64,000 bases of DNA from Bacillus shivajii (GTDB lineage Bacteria > Bacillota > Bacilli > Bacillales > Salisediminibacteriaceae): NCBI RefSeq assembly GCF_020519665.1, contig NZ_CP084703.1:3596001-3660000 (forward strand), in the 5' to 3' direction. The translations under genes and the position numbers were made by a program. The notes below the pieces were generated by a model. The model ran no database searches, was not told the DNA's origin, and worked only from the letters and a program-made list of their open reading frames with translations. This document shows positions 18,079-26,156 of this stretch, piece by piece (position 1 is the first letter of the stretch; each line of letters begins with the position of its first letter).

Positions 18079-18675
18079 TCAGTTTCTTTTTGCACGATTT
18101 ATAAGTGTCTCATATTTTTCTTTTGTCTGAAGTCCGGTTAGCTTTTCCCCATCAATATATACTGTTGGTACAGCTAAAACTTCCCCTGTTTTCATTGTTT
18201 CTTTAACAAGCTTTTCTCGTTCATCGGAAAACGTACGCTTTTGTAAACTCTGTTCAAATTCAAAGCGGTCTAACCCTATTTTTTCCGCCAAGTCCGTTAA
18301 TACGTTGATGTTTCCAATATCTTGTCCATCTTCATAATATGCTCGAAAGACTTGTACAGCATATTCATGAGCTTTTCCTTCCTTTTTCGCAAACATGAGC
18401 CCTTCGTGTGCGTAATGTGTATGCGGCATCGGGTCAATCATCGGCAAGTTCATTGTTACACCAAGTTTTTCAGCTAACGGTTTTACAGATGAATGCCACC
18501 CTTTTTGGACATATTCACTGTTTGGACTTAATGTTTCTTGAGGGTAAGGACGAAGTTCAAATGGCATCCACTCAATTTCTACATCTTTTCCATCTATAGC
18601 CTCTAAAAGCGGAACCTCCGCTAAATAGCAAAACGGTCACACAAAGTCAGAATAAATGCGAATATTTACTGTCAT
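18079..18675 (-). CDS. DsbA/FrnE-family thiol oxidoreductase with in-frame UGA at the active-site Cys (candidate selenoprotein)
   Basis: A thioredoxin-fold, DsbA/FrnE-family protein of 198 aa if UGA at 18637-18639 is read through. The N-terminus is MTVNIRIYSDFV, then UGA at codon 13, then PFCYLAEVPLLEA. Homologues have YSDFVCPFC here, so UGA replaces the first, nucleophilic Cys of CPFC, giving UPFC. The start ATG has a good GAGGTGATTAAT ribosome site. The frame after the UGA is intact to the end, with GEVLAVPTVYIDGEKLTG supplying the cis-Pro loop near residue 170. A SECIS-like hairpin follows at the right distance. A nonsense mutation is the alternative, but exact placement at the catalytic Cys and the intact downstream frame favour selenocysteine. 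Confidence 0.85.
18608..18622 (-). promoter_or_regulatory. Candidate bacterial SECIS hairpin of the DsbA/FrnE-like gene
   Basis: On the minus strand, 14 nt after the UGA, AGCGGA-GGT-TCCGCT forms a perfect 6-bp stem with a GGU triloop. The loop lies 21-23 nt past the UGA. Bacterial SECIS elements have an apical loop 16-37 nt after UGA with a G in its first positions. Confidence 0.75.
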
Positions 18676-18949
18676 ATTAATCACCTCACCGTCATCATAT
18701 CAAAAGGAGTAAATTTATCAAAGCAATGGGGAAAGAAGACACCGCGATAGCAAGTGAAACGAAGATGAGCGAATATCGCCCTTGTTCCTAGAAGTGCAAG
18801 CGAAGCAGCATGTGCTTCCAATCAAACAACTCCGTTTACTTTTACGTGAACTTATTTTCAGGGGGCGCCATAAAACGAAATAAATTTCTCATAGGAGTTC
18901 ATGCCTTCGTGTAGAACTTAAGTATGTACCGAAGGAAAGGGTGATAGAT
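18640..18949. other. Upstream region of the DsbA-like gene
   Basis: From 18676 on, about 270 nt hold a GC-richer patch near 18729-18810 that resembles Bacillus intergenic repeats. No gene is supported other than a 17-codon frame at 18950. Confidence 0.35.
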
Positions 18950-19003
18950 ATGAGAAATATAAAAAGAAGACAAAAAGTTAATAAAAAGCGAGTGAAAGAG
19001 TAA
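18950..19003 (+). CDS. Possible 17-aa basic peptide
   Basis: ATG preceded by GGAAAGGGTGATAGAT opens MRNIKRRQKVNKKRVKE and stops. More than half the residues are Lys or Arg. It may be a leader peptide for the methyltransferase at 19071, a small basic protein or chance. Confidence 0.25.
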   Translation: MRNIKRRQKVNKKRVKE

Positions 19004-19070
19004 TATTTGGTTTTTCCTAATCAATAAACTCAATCACTCTTGTCAAAATAAATGAGTGGAGTGTGATCCT

Positions 19071-19706
19071 TTGTTAAGAAAAAAAGATGAGACAATGAAA
19101 CTATTCGATGAGTGGGCCTTATCATATGATGGTGATCTTAAAAGAGCAAATGGACCTTTATTTGGCTATGAGAGTAGTTTACACAGTGCAAAACAGATGA
19201 CTTCTAGTTTCGCAAACGAGATCATATTAGATATTGGAATTGGTACAGGTGCCTTTGCATCCATGATTGCCCATGCAAAAGCGAACGTTTATGGCATCGA
19301 TATCTCACAGAAAATGCTAGAAGAATGTAAGCAAAAACATCCCGAGTACGAACTAAAACAAGGGACGTTTCTTGATAACGACTTTTCTGACTGTTTTTTT
19401 GATCATGTCATTTCTAGTTTTGCATTTCATGAAGTCTTTCCTCAACAACGCGAGGAAGCAATTCGTAATATATATCGCATGATGAAAACGGACGGCCAAC
19501 TCCTCATTCTTGATATCATGTTTGCCTCCGAAGCAGCGAGAGAAGATGCGAAAGTAGAGATTGGTAAGTACTGGGATAATTCTGAGGACTATCCAATTGT
19601 AAATGAGTTAGATACGATGTTAAGAAAAGTTGGCTTTAAAAATATTATTTGGCAACAAACAGCCCCATGTCACTGGGCTTTTCGAGCTATAAAGAAAACT
19701 CGATGA
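19071..19706 (+). CDS. Class I SAM-dependent methyltransferase (YrrT-like)
   Basis: About 211 aa with the Rossmann-like motif I ILDIGIGTGAFASMI near residue 60, motif II VYGIDISQKMLEECK, and the post-motif region DHVISSFAFHEV. The N-terminal LFDEWALSYDGD is typical of the YrrT/UbiE-like group of small-molecule methyltransferases. I prefer the TTG start with GGAG 8 nt upstream; a GTG 15 nt earlier is possible. The substrate is unknown. The gene is monocistronic and ends within a dispersed hairpin repeat, whose first bases encode its last residues. Confidence 0.75.
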   Translation: MLRKKDETMKLFDEWALSYDGDLKRANGPLFGYESSLHSAKQMTSSFANEIILDIGIGTGAFASMIAHAKANVYGIDISQKMLEECKQKHPEYELKQGTFLDNDFSDCFFDHVISSFAFHEVFPQQREEAIRNIYRMMKTDGQLLILDIMFASEAAREDAKVEIGKYWDNSEDYPIVNELDTMLRKVGFKNIIWQQTAPCHWAFRAIKKTR

Positions 19707-19717
19707 TTGCTGAGCTT
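19688..19717 (+). repeat. Dispersed hairpin repeat, copy 2
   Basis: TATAAAGAAAACTCGATGAT and the following GCTGAGC match copies at 251, 39540, 43127 and 54065. It overlaps the stop codon of the methyltransferase gene. The stem is partly degenerate in this copy. Confidence 0.5.
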
Positions 19718-19727
19718 TGTAAATTTT

Positions 19728-19763
19728 AAAAAAACAGCCGGAGAAGCCTCCGGCTGTTTCCTT
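19728..19763. terminator. Bidirectional terminator
   Basis: AAACAGCCGGAG-AAG-CCTCCGGCTGTTT between the convergent methyltransferase and YtkA-like genes. Confidence 0.92.
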
Positions 19764-19765
19764 CT

Positions 19766-20548
19766 CTATTCATCAATAGTAAACGAATCATCTAAGTGCT
19801 CATGTAAATCATCATTTTCAATGTGTATAACAACATGGAATTCGCCACTTTCTTCAAAATGATGTGTAGCAGTGTATACCCCTTCAGCTTCTTCCATTAA
19901 CTCATGCCACGTTCTTGTTTCATCACCGTGCTGCCAAATTTCCAACTGAACTCTTGCTTCTGTGAGAGGCTCTCCTTCTTTTAACACTTCTAGTTCAAAT
20001 TGGTTGTTTTCTCTTGTAATGTGTTCAAAGTTTGCATTTACATCAATGATGTCCGAATGATGATGGTGACCATGTTCTTCATGATCATGTGTATCATGGT
20101 CGTGGTCATGGTCGTGACCGCCTTCATCATATTTTCCTGTTAGATCCACATCGCCAACTGCAACTTCATGCACCGGCATCACGTGCATACCACGTGCTGT
20201 TACGTGCGGTTGAACAAAGTAGACAGCTTCCTCTTTAAATGTATACGGAGCGACATAAACCCCTTCATCAACTTCGGTATAGTCTACCATATCACTTTCT
20301 TCTTTTTGTCCTTCCTGCCACACTTCAAAAATGACTTCATCCGCATCATTGACGGGCTCTTCTCCTTGAGTAACAAGTGCAGATAATAAGATTTCTTCAT
20401 CTGGATTTTTCTGCTCACTCATCAAAACTTCTACTTCAAGAGGATCAGTGTTAATAACTACATTACCTGATTGGTCGTCTTCTTCACCACCACAAGCTGT
20501 TAAAAAGATCACGCATAGTGCGAGTAATAGAACATATATTTTTTTCAT
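19766..20548 (-). CDS. Lipoprotein with two YtkA-like (FixH-type) domains and a His-rich linker
   Basis: 260-aa secreted lipoprotein: signal peptide MKKIYVLLLALCVIFLTAC with lipobox LTAC. Two immunoglobulin-like YtkA/FixH domains follow (about 35-130 and 165-255); both show the repeated W-X-E-GVY pattern (VDEGVYVAPYTF, AEGVYTATHHF). They are joined by a His/Asp-rich linker near residues 144-165 that probably binds metal. It is the last gene of an operon after the response regulator and sensor kinase, 40 nt after the kinase. The context suggests an envelope sensing or metal/redox role, but the ligand is unknown. Confidence 0.75.
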   Translation of the reverse strand: MKKIYVLLLALCVIFLTACGGEEDDQSGNVVINTDPLEVEVLMSEQKNPDEEILLSALVTQGEEPVNDADEVIFEVWQEGQKEESDMVDYTEVDEGVYVAPYTFKEEAVYFVQPHVTARGMHVMPVHEVAVGDVDLTGKYDEGGHDHDHDHDTHDHEEHGHHHHSDIIDVNANFEHITRENNQFELEVLKEGEPLTEARVQLEIWQHGDETRTWHELMEEAEGVYTATHHFEESGEFHVVIHIENDDLHEHLDDSFTIDE

Positions 20549-20588
20549 GAGTAAACCTCCAAGTCATTCAATATGTGTTACGAAAAAA

Positions 20589-22028
20589 TTATAGCGGACG
20601 ATCATGAACAATTTGTGAAATATTAAAGATTTTTTCGTGTTCTTCATATTTTGGTAGTTTCACTGTCACTTTCGTTCCTTTATTTAAAACAGATTCAAAA
20701 TGAATGGTCCCATGATGGAGATCGACTAATTGCTTTACGATCGACAATCCAATGCCAAATCCACCTTCTTCTCTCGTTCTTGCTTTGTCTGCACGGTAAA
20801 AACGTTCTGTGATTTGCTCTAAATCCTTTTCGGACATTCCAACTCCGTAATCTTCAATACAAATAAACACAGATCCCTTTTCTTCCCATCCCCTCACCAT
20901 GATTTCACCATTTATCTTTGAATATACGATAGCATTATCGATGAGGTTCACAAAAATTTGTAATAGTCTATCCTCATCCCCACTTACAATCATCGATTCA
21001 TCCATTTCCACTGTCAGCTTTTGCTGTTTATGCACCCTTTTCACTTTCGTATTATTCAGAGCTTCATATACCACTTCAGAGATGACAACAGGACCAAACT
21101 TTAATAACCCCTCATTCTTTTCTAATCGTGTTAATTGTATTAACTGCTCAACAAGTCTATGCATGCGGTCAGATTCATTGATAATAATATTTGCGTATTC
21201 TTTCTGTTCTGGATCATGATTTCTAAGCAGTTCACTATAACCCTTTATATAACTTAATGGGGTACGTAGTTCATGAGAAATGTTTTGAATAAATTCCCTC
21301 TTTTTTTCTTCTTCCTGCTTCAATGACTCTGCTAATGACCGAAAAGACTCTGAAAGACGAGAAAGTTCATTTTTTGTTGTAACAGATATATTTGTATCAA
21401 ATTTCCCTTCTTTCAACTTTTGAGTTGCTTGGTCAAGCTCTATAACTGGTTGAATATAATTCTTCTCTATTTTTTTCATGATATAAAAAAGAAAGAGAAA
21501 AGCGAGTGCCCCTATGATGATTAACAATGGAAGAATGTCACGAAGAGACTCATTTAACTCTGAAATCGGGGTGTAAATGAGAATGATCCCGCTCAACATC
21601 CCCCTTTCCATAATAGGAGTTGCTATACCTAAAAGGTCTGTATTGAGCTGTTTATGCTCACGATATAAAACAACGTTCTTGCCGTTTAATAGTTGTTCTC
21701 TTTCGTCGCGTTTAATCACAAGATCAGCTTCTCTCTCAATTAGCGGCAAAGCTGACCCAAGTAACATCGGATCATCGGTGTAAATAACTTTAGAAGCAGA
21801 TGTCGACTCAATCCATTCAACCGTTTCTTGAAACTGCTTTTCAGTAGAAGAAATTTGTAACTCTTTTAATTGAGCCACTTGAGTTTCTAACCTCTCTGTT
21901 TCATGATTAAGGTATAGTTCTTGGTATAAGTATGCGGTTAATCCTATCATTAAAGTAATACTAACAATACTAATCATGATAAAAATAAACCAAGCCTTCG
22001 CTTTTATTGAAAAAAATGTTTTCATCAT
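20589..22028 (-). CDS. Sensor histidine kinase
   Basis: 479-aa membrane kinase with two transmembrane segments (about 10-32 and 165-185) bracketing an extracellular sensor domain. HAMP, HisKA and HATPase follow. The phosphoacceptor His is in FIQNISHELRTPLSYIKGY; the ATP site shows NLIDNAIVYS, EDYGVGMSEKDL and GGFGIGLSIVKQL. It overlaps the response regulator gene by 4 nt (ATGA), so the two are translationally coupled partners. The stimulus is unknown. Confidence 0.92.
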   Translation of the reverse strand: MMKTFFSIKAKAWFIFIMISIVSITLMIGLTAYLYQELYLNHETERLETQVAQLKELQISSTEKQFQETVEWIESTSASKVIYTDDPMLLGSALPLIEREADLVIKRDEREQLLNGKNVVLYREHKQLNTDLLGIATPIMERGMLSGIILIYTPISELNESLRDILPLLIIIGALAFLFLFYIMKKIEKNYIQPVIELDQATQKLKEGKFDTNISVTTKNELSRLSESFRSLAESLKQEEEKKREFIQNISHELRTPLSYIKGYSELLRNHDPEQKEYANIIINESDRMHRLVEQLIQLTRLEKNEGLLKFGPVVISEVVYEALNNTKVKRVHKQQKLTVEMDESMIVSGDEDRLLQIFVNLIDNAIVYSKINGEIMVRGWEEKGSVFICIEDYGVGMSEKDLEQITERFYRADKARTREEGGFGIGLSIVKQLVDLHHGTIHFESVLNKGTKVTVKLPKYEEHEKIFNISQIVHDRPL

Positions 22029-22717
22029 GCTCCAACCTCTAATTTATAGCCCATTCCCCAGACTGTTTTAATATATCCACCTGCACTTTCTAATTTTATT
22101 CGGAGCGTTTTAACATGCGTATCTACTGTTCTCGATGTAACATTTTCATAGTCAAATCCCCAAATACTTGTTAATAACTGCTCACGGTCAAAGACTACTC
22201 GTGGACGGCTAGCTAATAGTAGTAACAATTCATACTCTTTTTTGGTTAACTTGATTTTCTTGCCTCCAACAAACACTTCTTTTGATACCGGTTCAATAAA
22301 CAGCTCTCCTAATACAACCTTTTTATTTTCAATTTTTGTGGTTGTTGACTGTATTTTTGTCCGACGAAGAATCGCTTCAATTCTAGCTAAAAGTTCCTCT
22401 TTTCCAAAAGGCTTTACTAAATAATCATCTGCCCCTTTTCTAAGTCCTTTCACTTTATCTTCATCACTTGCTTTTGCCGTTAACATTAAAACCGGAACAT
22501 CTGAGATCTCGCGGATCATTTCACATGTGCGGTATCCATCAATCCCTGGCATCATAATGTCTAAAATCACAAACTCTACGTTACCTTGGCGAAGAGTTTC
22601 CATCGCTTCTTTGCCGTTGAAAGCTGTAAAGACACGATACCCTTCAGCTGTTAACATCGTGTTTAATAAATGTTGCATGTGCTGTTCATCATCAACAACA
22701 AGTATATTTTGCTTCAT
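22025..22717 (-). CDS. OmpR/PhoB-family response regulator
   Basis: 230 aa. The receiver domain has the acidic pair VVDDEQ, phosphoacceptor Asp in FVILDIMMPGIDG, switch Thr/Lys in LMLTAKASDEDK. The C-terminal winged-helix DNA-binding domain has the Trans_reg_C pattern (LTKKEYELLLLLASRPRVVF, SRTVDTHVKTLRIKLE). It shares one base with the end of the propeller lipoprotein gene and overlaps the kinase. Its targets are not identifiable here. Confidence 0.93.
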   Translation of the reverse strand: MKQNILVVDDEQHMQHLLNTMLTAEGYRVFTAFNGKEAMETLRQGNVEFVILDIMMPGIDGYRTCEMIREISDVPVLMLTAKASDEDKVKGLRKGADDYLVKPFGKEELLARIEAILRRTKIQSTTTKIENKKVVLGELFIEPVSKEVFVGGKKIKLTKKEYELLLLLASRPRVVFDREQLLTSIWGFDYENVTSRTVDTHVKTLRIKLESAGGYIKTVWGMGYKLEVGA

Positions 22718-23694
22718 TATTTTGAACCCTCCAAAAACACAAGTGCATGAGGCCCAGGTGCAACTGAAATTGTTTTTTCTACATGAAGTTCATGAAGATC
22801 GATAAAAGAAACAGAATGACCATCAAGTGCACTTACAAATAAATGCTCATGATGAACGTGTCCAAAATATGGGTTAAAGTCTACATCAATTGTATGATTC
22901 ACCTTGAATGTTTGTCGGTCAATTTGATGTATTGTGTGTGATCCGTGACTTAACACATATAATTCATCGTTCTTTGTGCCTGACAAAAATTCTACAGGCA
23001 TTACCCCTGTTTCAAGATGGGTTATTTCATTTCCGTTATCGTCATAATAGAATGTTTGCCGATTTAATTCTCCAATTGGTCCGTGACCTCCTAGAAGAAA
23101 ACCATCCTCCAATAAAAATATCCCATTCGGACGCTCGATCACATTAAATTGTTTTACCATTTCCATAGATTCCATATTTATAACTTGAACATTATTACTA
23201 TAAACATTAACAATGTATAGCTCATTTTTATCATAATCAATATCCATTGAAAAAGGATGATCCCCTGTCGTTATCTCCTCTTCCACAACATTGTTTGAGA
23301 TATCGACTTTTACAACTTGATTTCTATATGAGTTAGCAAGAAAAAGTGCTTCTTTTTTCTCATCAAGGATCATTGATGAAAAACCTTCACCAATGTTAAC
23401 GACTTTTTGAAGTGTTTTATGATTCAAATCGAGTGAATATAAAGCCTCTTCTTCTTCTGACGTAATGAAAACTGTCTCTCTTTTCTCATCATGAACCATA
23501 TAAGAAGGTGTAAAAGGAAGCGGAATCTCTTCATGAATGTTGCCATTTGTTACATTAATCATCGTAAGTAATGGTTCTTTTATATGAGCAACAAGTAATA
23601 AATCATCGTCCGTTTCATCCCATAATACTATTTCACCTTCTTGACAGCTTACTAATAATAAAGTGAGCAATATACTATTTATCACCTTCGACAT
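22717..23694 (-). CDS. YncE-like beta-propeller lipoprotein
   Basis: About 325 aa; signal peptide with lipobox LLVSC, then seven-bladed YVTN-type repeats (EITTGDHPFSMDIDYDKNEL, YIVNVYSNNVQVIN, SFIDLHELHVEKTISVAPGP). Such surface propellers bind partners or cofactors. I use the second ATG, which has AAAGGA upstream at a good distance. It heads the four-gene unit propeller-regulator-kinase-YtkA-like lipoprotein. The order suggests that the two surface lipoproteins work with the sensor kinase, either as sensory partners or as targets. Confidence 0.75.
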   Translation of the reverse strand: MSKVINSILLTLLLVSCQEGEIVLWDETDDDLLLVAHIKEPLLTMINVTNGNIHEEIPLPFTPSYMVHDEKRETVFITSEEEEALYSLDLNHKTLQKVVNIGEGFSSMILDEKKEALFLANSYRNQVVKVDISNNVVEEEITTGDHPFSMDIDYDKNELYIVNVYSNNVQVINMESMEMVKQFNVIERPNGIFLLEDGFLLGGHGPIGELNRQTFYYDDNGNEITHLETGVMPVEFLSGTKNDELYVLSHGSHTIHQIDRQTFKVNHTIDVDFNPYFGHVHHEHLFVSALDGHSVSFIDLHELHVEKTISVAPGPHALVFLEGSK

Positions 23695-23770
23695 TTTAAC
23701 CATTCCTTTACGTTCTTTCCATCTAACTATAACCTTAAATTGAAAACTTTTTGTGAACTCTAGGGATTAC

Positions 23771-23805
23771 AATAAATTCCAGGTGCCTGGCACCTGGAAT
23801 TTATT
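23771..23805. repeat. Perfect 35-nt palindrome, CCAGGTGCCTGG type
   Basis: Arms AATAAATTCCAGGTGCC and exact complement around a central T. It sits between the propeller gene promoter and the stop of the 130-aa gene and could double as a terminator of the latter. Confidence 0.7.
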
Positions 23806-23814
23806 GGTTCGGTG

Positions 23815-24207
23815 TTATATTCTATGTTTGATTCGACGCAGCCATTTACTCAGCAGCTTTTCGTACGAAGGTAAATGATCGTATATAGTATGAACGAGAT
23901 CTTCGTTGTATATGTGAACAGCTAATTCACGATCACTGACCATTTGAAGTGCAACGTCCGTTTCTTCGGCATTTAAGAGGTTGTTCACTAAGCCCGCACA
24001 GAAAACGTCCTCAGGTAAATCCTTTTGCACTCCTTCTTTTTCTAGTAAATATTGCTGTCCAATTTTCCAACATACATCAAACGTAAATCCGAACCTTTGC
24101 ACGGTGGCTTCTCGTAGATCGTTACGATGATCACCCGTTTTTAAGAGTTGCTGAAACGTTTTTAGTACCTTTTCTGCTGCTAATAATTCCTCTCTAAGGC
24201 TATCCAT
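23815..24207 (-). CDS. HI0074-family nucleotidyltransferase substrate-binding (HEPN-like) protein
   Basis: 130 aa, all-helical, with the family pattern ATVQRFGFTFDVCWKIGQQYL near residue 35 and HIYNEDLVHTIYDHLPSYEKLL near residue 98. Relatives (HI0074, HepT-like) pair with a minimal nucleotidyltransferase (MntA-like), often as toxin-antitoxin modules. No nucleotidyltransferase gene is adjacent, so this looks like an orphan. GGGGGACGACCCTA precedes ATG. Confidence 0.7.
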   Translation of the reverse strand: MDSLREELLAAEKVLKTFQQLLKTGDHRNDLREATVQRFGFTFDVCWKIGQQYLLEKEGVQKDLPEDVFCAGLVNNLLNAEETDVALQMVSDRELAVHIYNEDLVHTIYDHLPSYEKLLSKWLRRIKHRI

Positions 24208-24793
24208 TAGGGTCGTCCCCCTTAATGAGAATGTTGATCATGAAACTGACTAGAATATCTTTCCAAATTTCTTTCTTTGATCATAACACACACTTCTTCA
24301 AATCTTGTTTGACAAAAATGAAAAATTCATGTCCATTTTTCATTACCGTCAATTCAACAGGGGGAATAATAAAACGTCCGTTTTTTATACAAAAAGGTTT
24401 ATAAACTTGGTAAGTATAGGTTTCACAAACATTTCACGGTCTGTTCATTTTTTGCTCACAAATTCACAGAATATGAGTGAAAACACCTATAAACTTCTTT
24501 CCGAGAAGTATTTACTATAGTCGTAGTGTTAAAAACATGTAACGACCATGATTAAAAAAATGATTTTTTAATCGAAACAAAGGGTATCCAATTAAAACGG
24601 ATTTTCTGTGTCTATATTGACTTGTTTAATGTAATTTCATAGGTTGGCACGTTTGTAAAATAATGACAGGAGTATAGATAACAAGCCTATCGCTCAGAAC
24701 GTCACCTATCAATTTACGATTTATAAGTTAACAAAGTTGGGGACTTCCCCCGTATTTTTCACATAAAACACATTAAGAAGGGAGAACACCAGC
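24208..24793 (+). promoter_or_regulatory. Long upstream region of cydA
   Basis: About 590 nt without a gene. Near 24420-24480 there are several TTCACA/CTCACAAA half sites (TTTCACAAACATTTCAC and GCTCACAAATTCACAG) that recall Rex-type TTGTGAA...TTCACAA sites, though none is a full palindrome. TTGACT near 24617 could be a -35 box. GGGGACTTCCCC with T residues at 24740-24760 could be a leader hairpin. The length suggests multi-factor redox control, as in B. subtilis cyd. Confidence 0.35.
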
Positions 24794-26140
24794 ATGTTTT
24801 TTGAATACGATCCGGTCTTATACAGCCGTATCTTAACGTCTGTAACACTGGCATTTCACGTTATTTTTGCCACACTTGGTGTTGGTATACCACTTATGAT
24901 CGCCATCGCAGAATGGATGGGGATTAAACGTAATGATCCACACTATACGTTAATGGCAAGGCGTTGGGCACGCGGCTTTGTTGTCACAGTTGCTGTTGGT
25001 GTTGTAACCGGTACTGCAATCGGTCTTCAGCTAAGCCTTCTTTGGCCGAACTTTATGCAAGCAGCCGGACATACGATTGGGTTACCAATGTTTATGGAAG
25101 TTTTTGCGTTTTTCTTCGAGGCGATTTTCCTCGGAATCTACCTTTACACTTGGGACCGCTTTAAGAGTAAAATGAAGCATTTCTTATTAATTATCCCTGT
25201 TGTCATTGGGGCAACTGCAAGTGCATTCTTTATCACAACCGTCAACTCATTTATGAATGCACCACAAGGTTTTACGTTGGTCGATGGAGTTTTAACAGAC
25301 GTCAGTCCGCTAGCAGCAATGTTTAACCCAGCAACACCGACGAAAATTTCCCATGTTATTATTACATGCTATTTAACGGCAGCGTTCGTTTTAGGAGCTA
25401 TTGCAGCGTTTCATATTTTAAGAGGAAATAAGCATGTTTATCATAAAAAAGCCCTCCACTTAACGATGGTTACAGGAGCTATTTTCGCCGTTGCAACAGC
25501 GGTCATCGGCGACTTCTCTGGGAAGTATTTACACGAATACCAGCCAGAAAAACTCGCAGCTGCTGAGTGGCACTTTGAAACGGAAACAGAAGCACCGTTA
25601 ATTTTAGGTGGTTTCCTGACTGAAGATCATGAAATTAAGTACGCACTCGAGATTCCTTATGCGTTAAGTATTTTAGCTGGAGGATCTACCGATACAGAGG
25701 TCATTGGTTTAAATGAATTTCCTGAAGAGGAACTACCTCCGCTATTTGTTCACTACTTGTTCGATTTAATGGTGTTTATCGGCATGTATTTAGCAGCAGT
25801 AGCCGTTCTTTTTACCTTTTTAAATTGGACGAAAAAATGGAACGGATTTAGCCGACCGCTATTATGGGCAATTGTTGCTGGAGGACCATTATCGATGCTT
25901 GCGATTCAATCAGGTTGGTTCTTTGCAGAAATTGGCCGTCAGCCTTGGATTATTAACCAAGTCATGACTGTAGAAGAAGGTGCAACAACGTCTCAACACG
26001 TAGATATTATGCTTTATGTCTTTATTGTTTTATATGCTGTCCTTGGTGCAACGACAGTAACAGTATTACGAAGAATGTTTAAATCAAATCCAGTTGAACA
26101 TGAACTTGAAGAACGCGGCATTCATCACATCGCAAAATAA
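24794..26140 (+). CDS. cydA: Cytochrome bd ubiquinol/menaquinol oxidase subunit I
   Basis: 448 aa with about nine transmembrane helices. The axial heme His is in LTSVTLAFHVIFA near residue 22, and the GRQPW motif (EIGRQPWIINQVM near residue 385) marks the heme b595/d region. The periplasmic Q loop is the short type seen in Bacillus. It reduces O2 to water with menaquinol and needs CydB. GGGAGAAC precedes ATG. It heads cydA-cydB-cydS; cydDC faces it from the other strand. Confidence 0.97.
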   Translation: MFFEYDPVLYSRILTSVTLAFHVIFATLGVGIPLMIAIAEWMGIKRNDPHYTLMARRWARGFVVTVAVGVVTGTAIGLQLSLLWPNFMQAAGHTIGLPMFMEVFAFFFEAIFLGIYLYTWDRFKSKMKHFLLIIPVVIGATASAFFITTVNSFMNAPQGFTLVDGVLTDVSPLAAMFNPATPTKISHVIITCYLTAAFVLGAIAAFHILRGNKHVYHKKALHLTMVTGAIFAVATAVIGDFSGKYLHEYQPEKLAAAEWHFETETEAPLILGGFLTEDHEIKYALEIPYALSILAGGSTDTEVIGLNEFPEEELPPLFVHYLFDLMVFIGMYLAAVAVLFTFLNWTKKWNGFSRPLLWAIVAGGPLSMLAIQSGWFFAEIGRQPWIINQVMTVEEGATTSQHVDIMLYVFIVLYAVLGATTVTVLRRMFKSNPVEHELEERGIHHIAK

Positions 26141-26156
26141 AGGGAGGGGGTAAACG

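Noticed and set aside
18079-18567. Short DsbA-like protein starting at an internal ATG
   Set aside because: It lacks the active site and a ribosome site. The upstream codons up to 18675 encode the missing N-terminus with a good ribosome site, interrupted only by the UGA.
24420-24480. Definite Rex operator upstream of cydA
   Set aside because: Half sites are present but no complete TTGTGAA-N4-TTCACAA palindrome, so I give it only as a possibility in the region entry.
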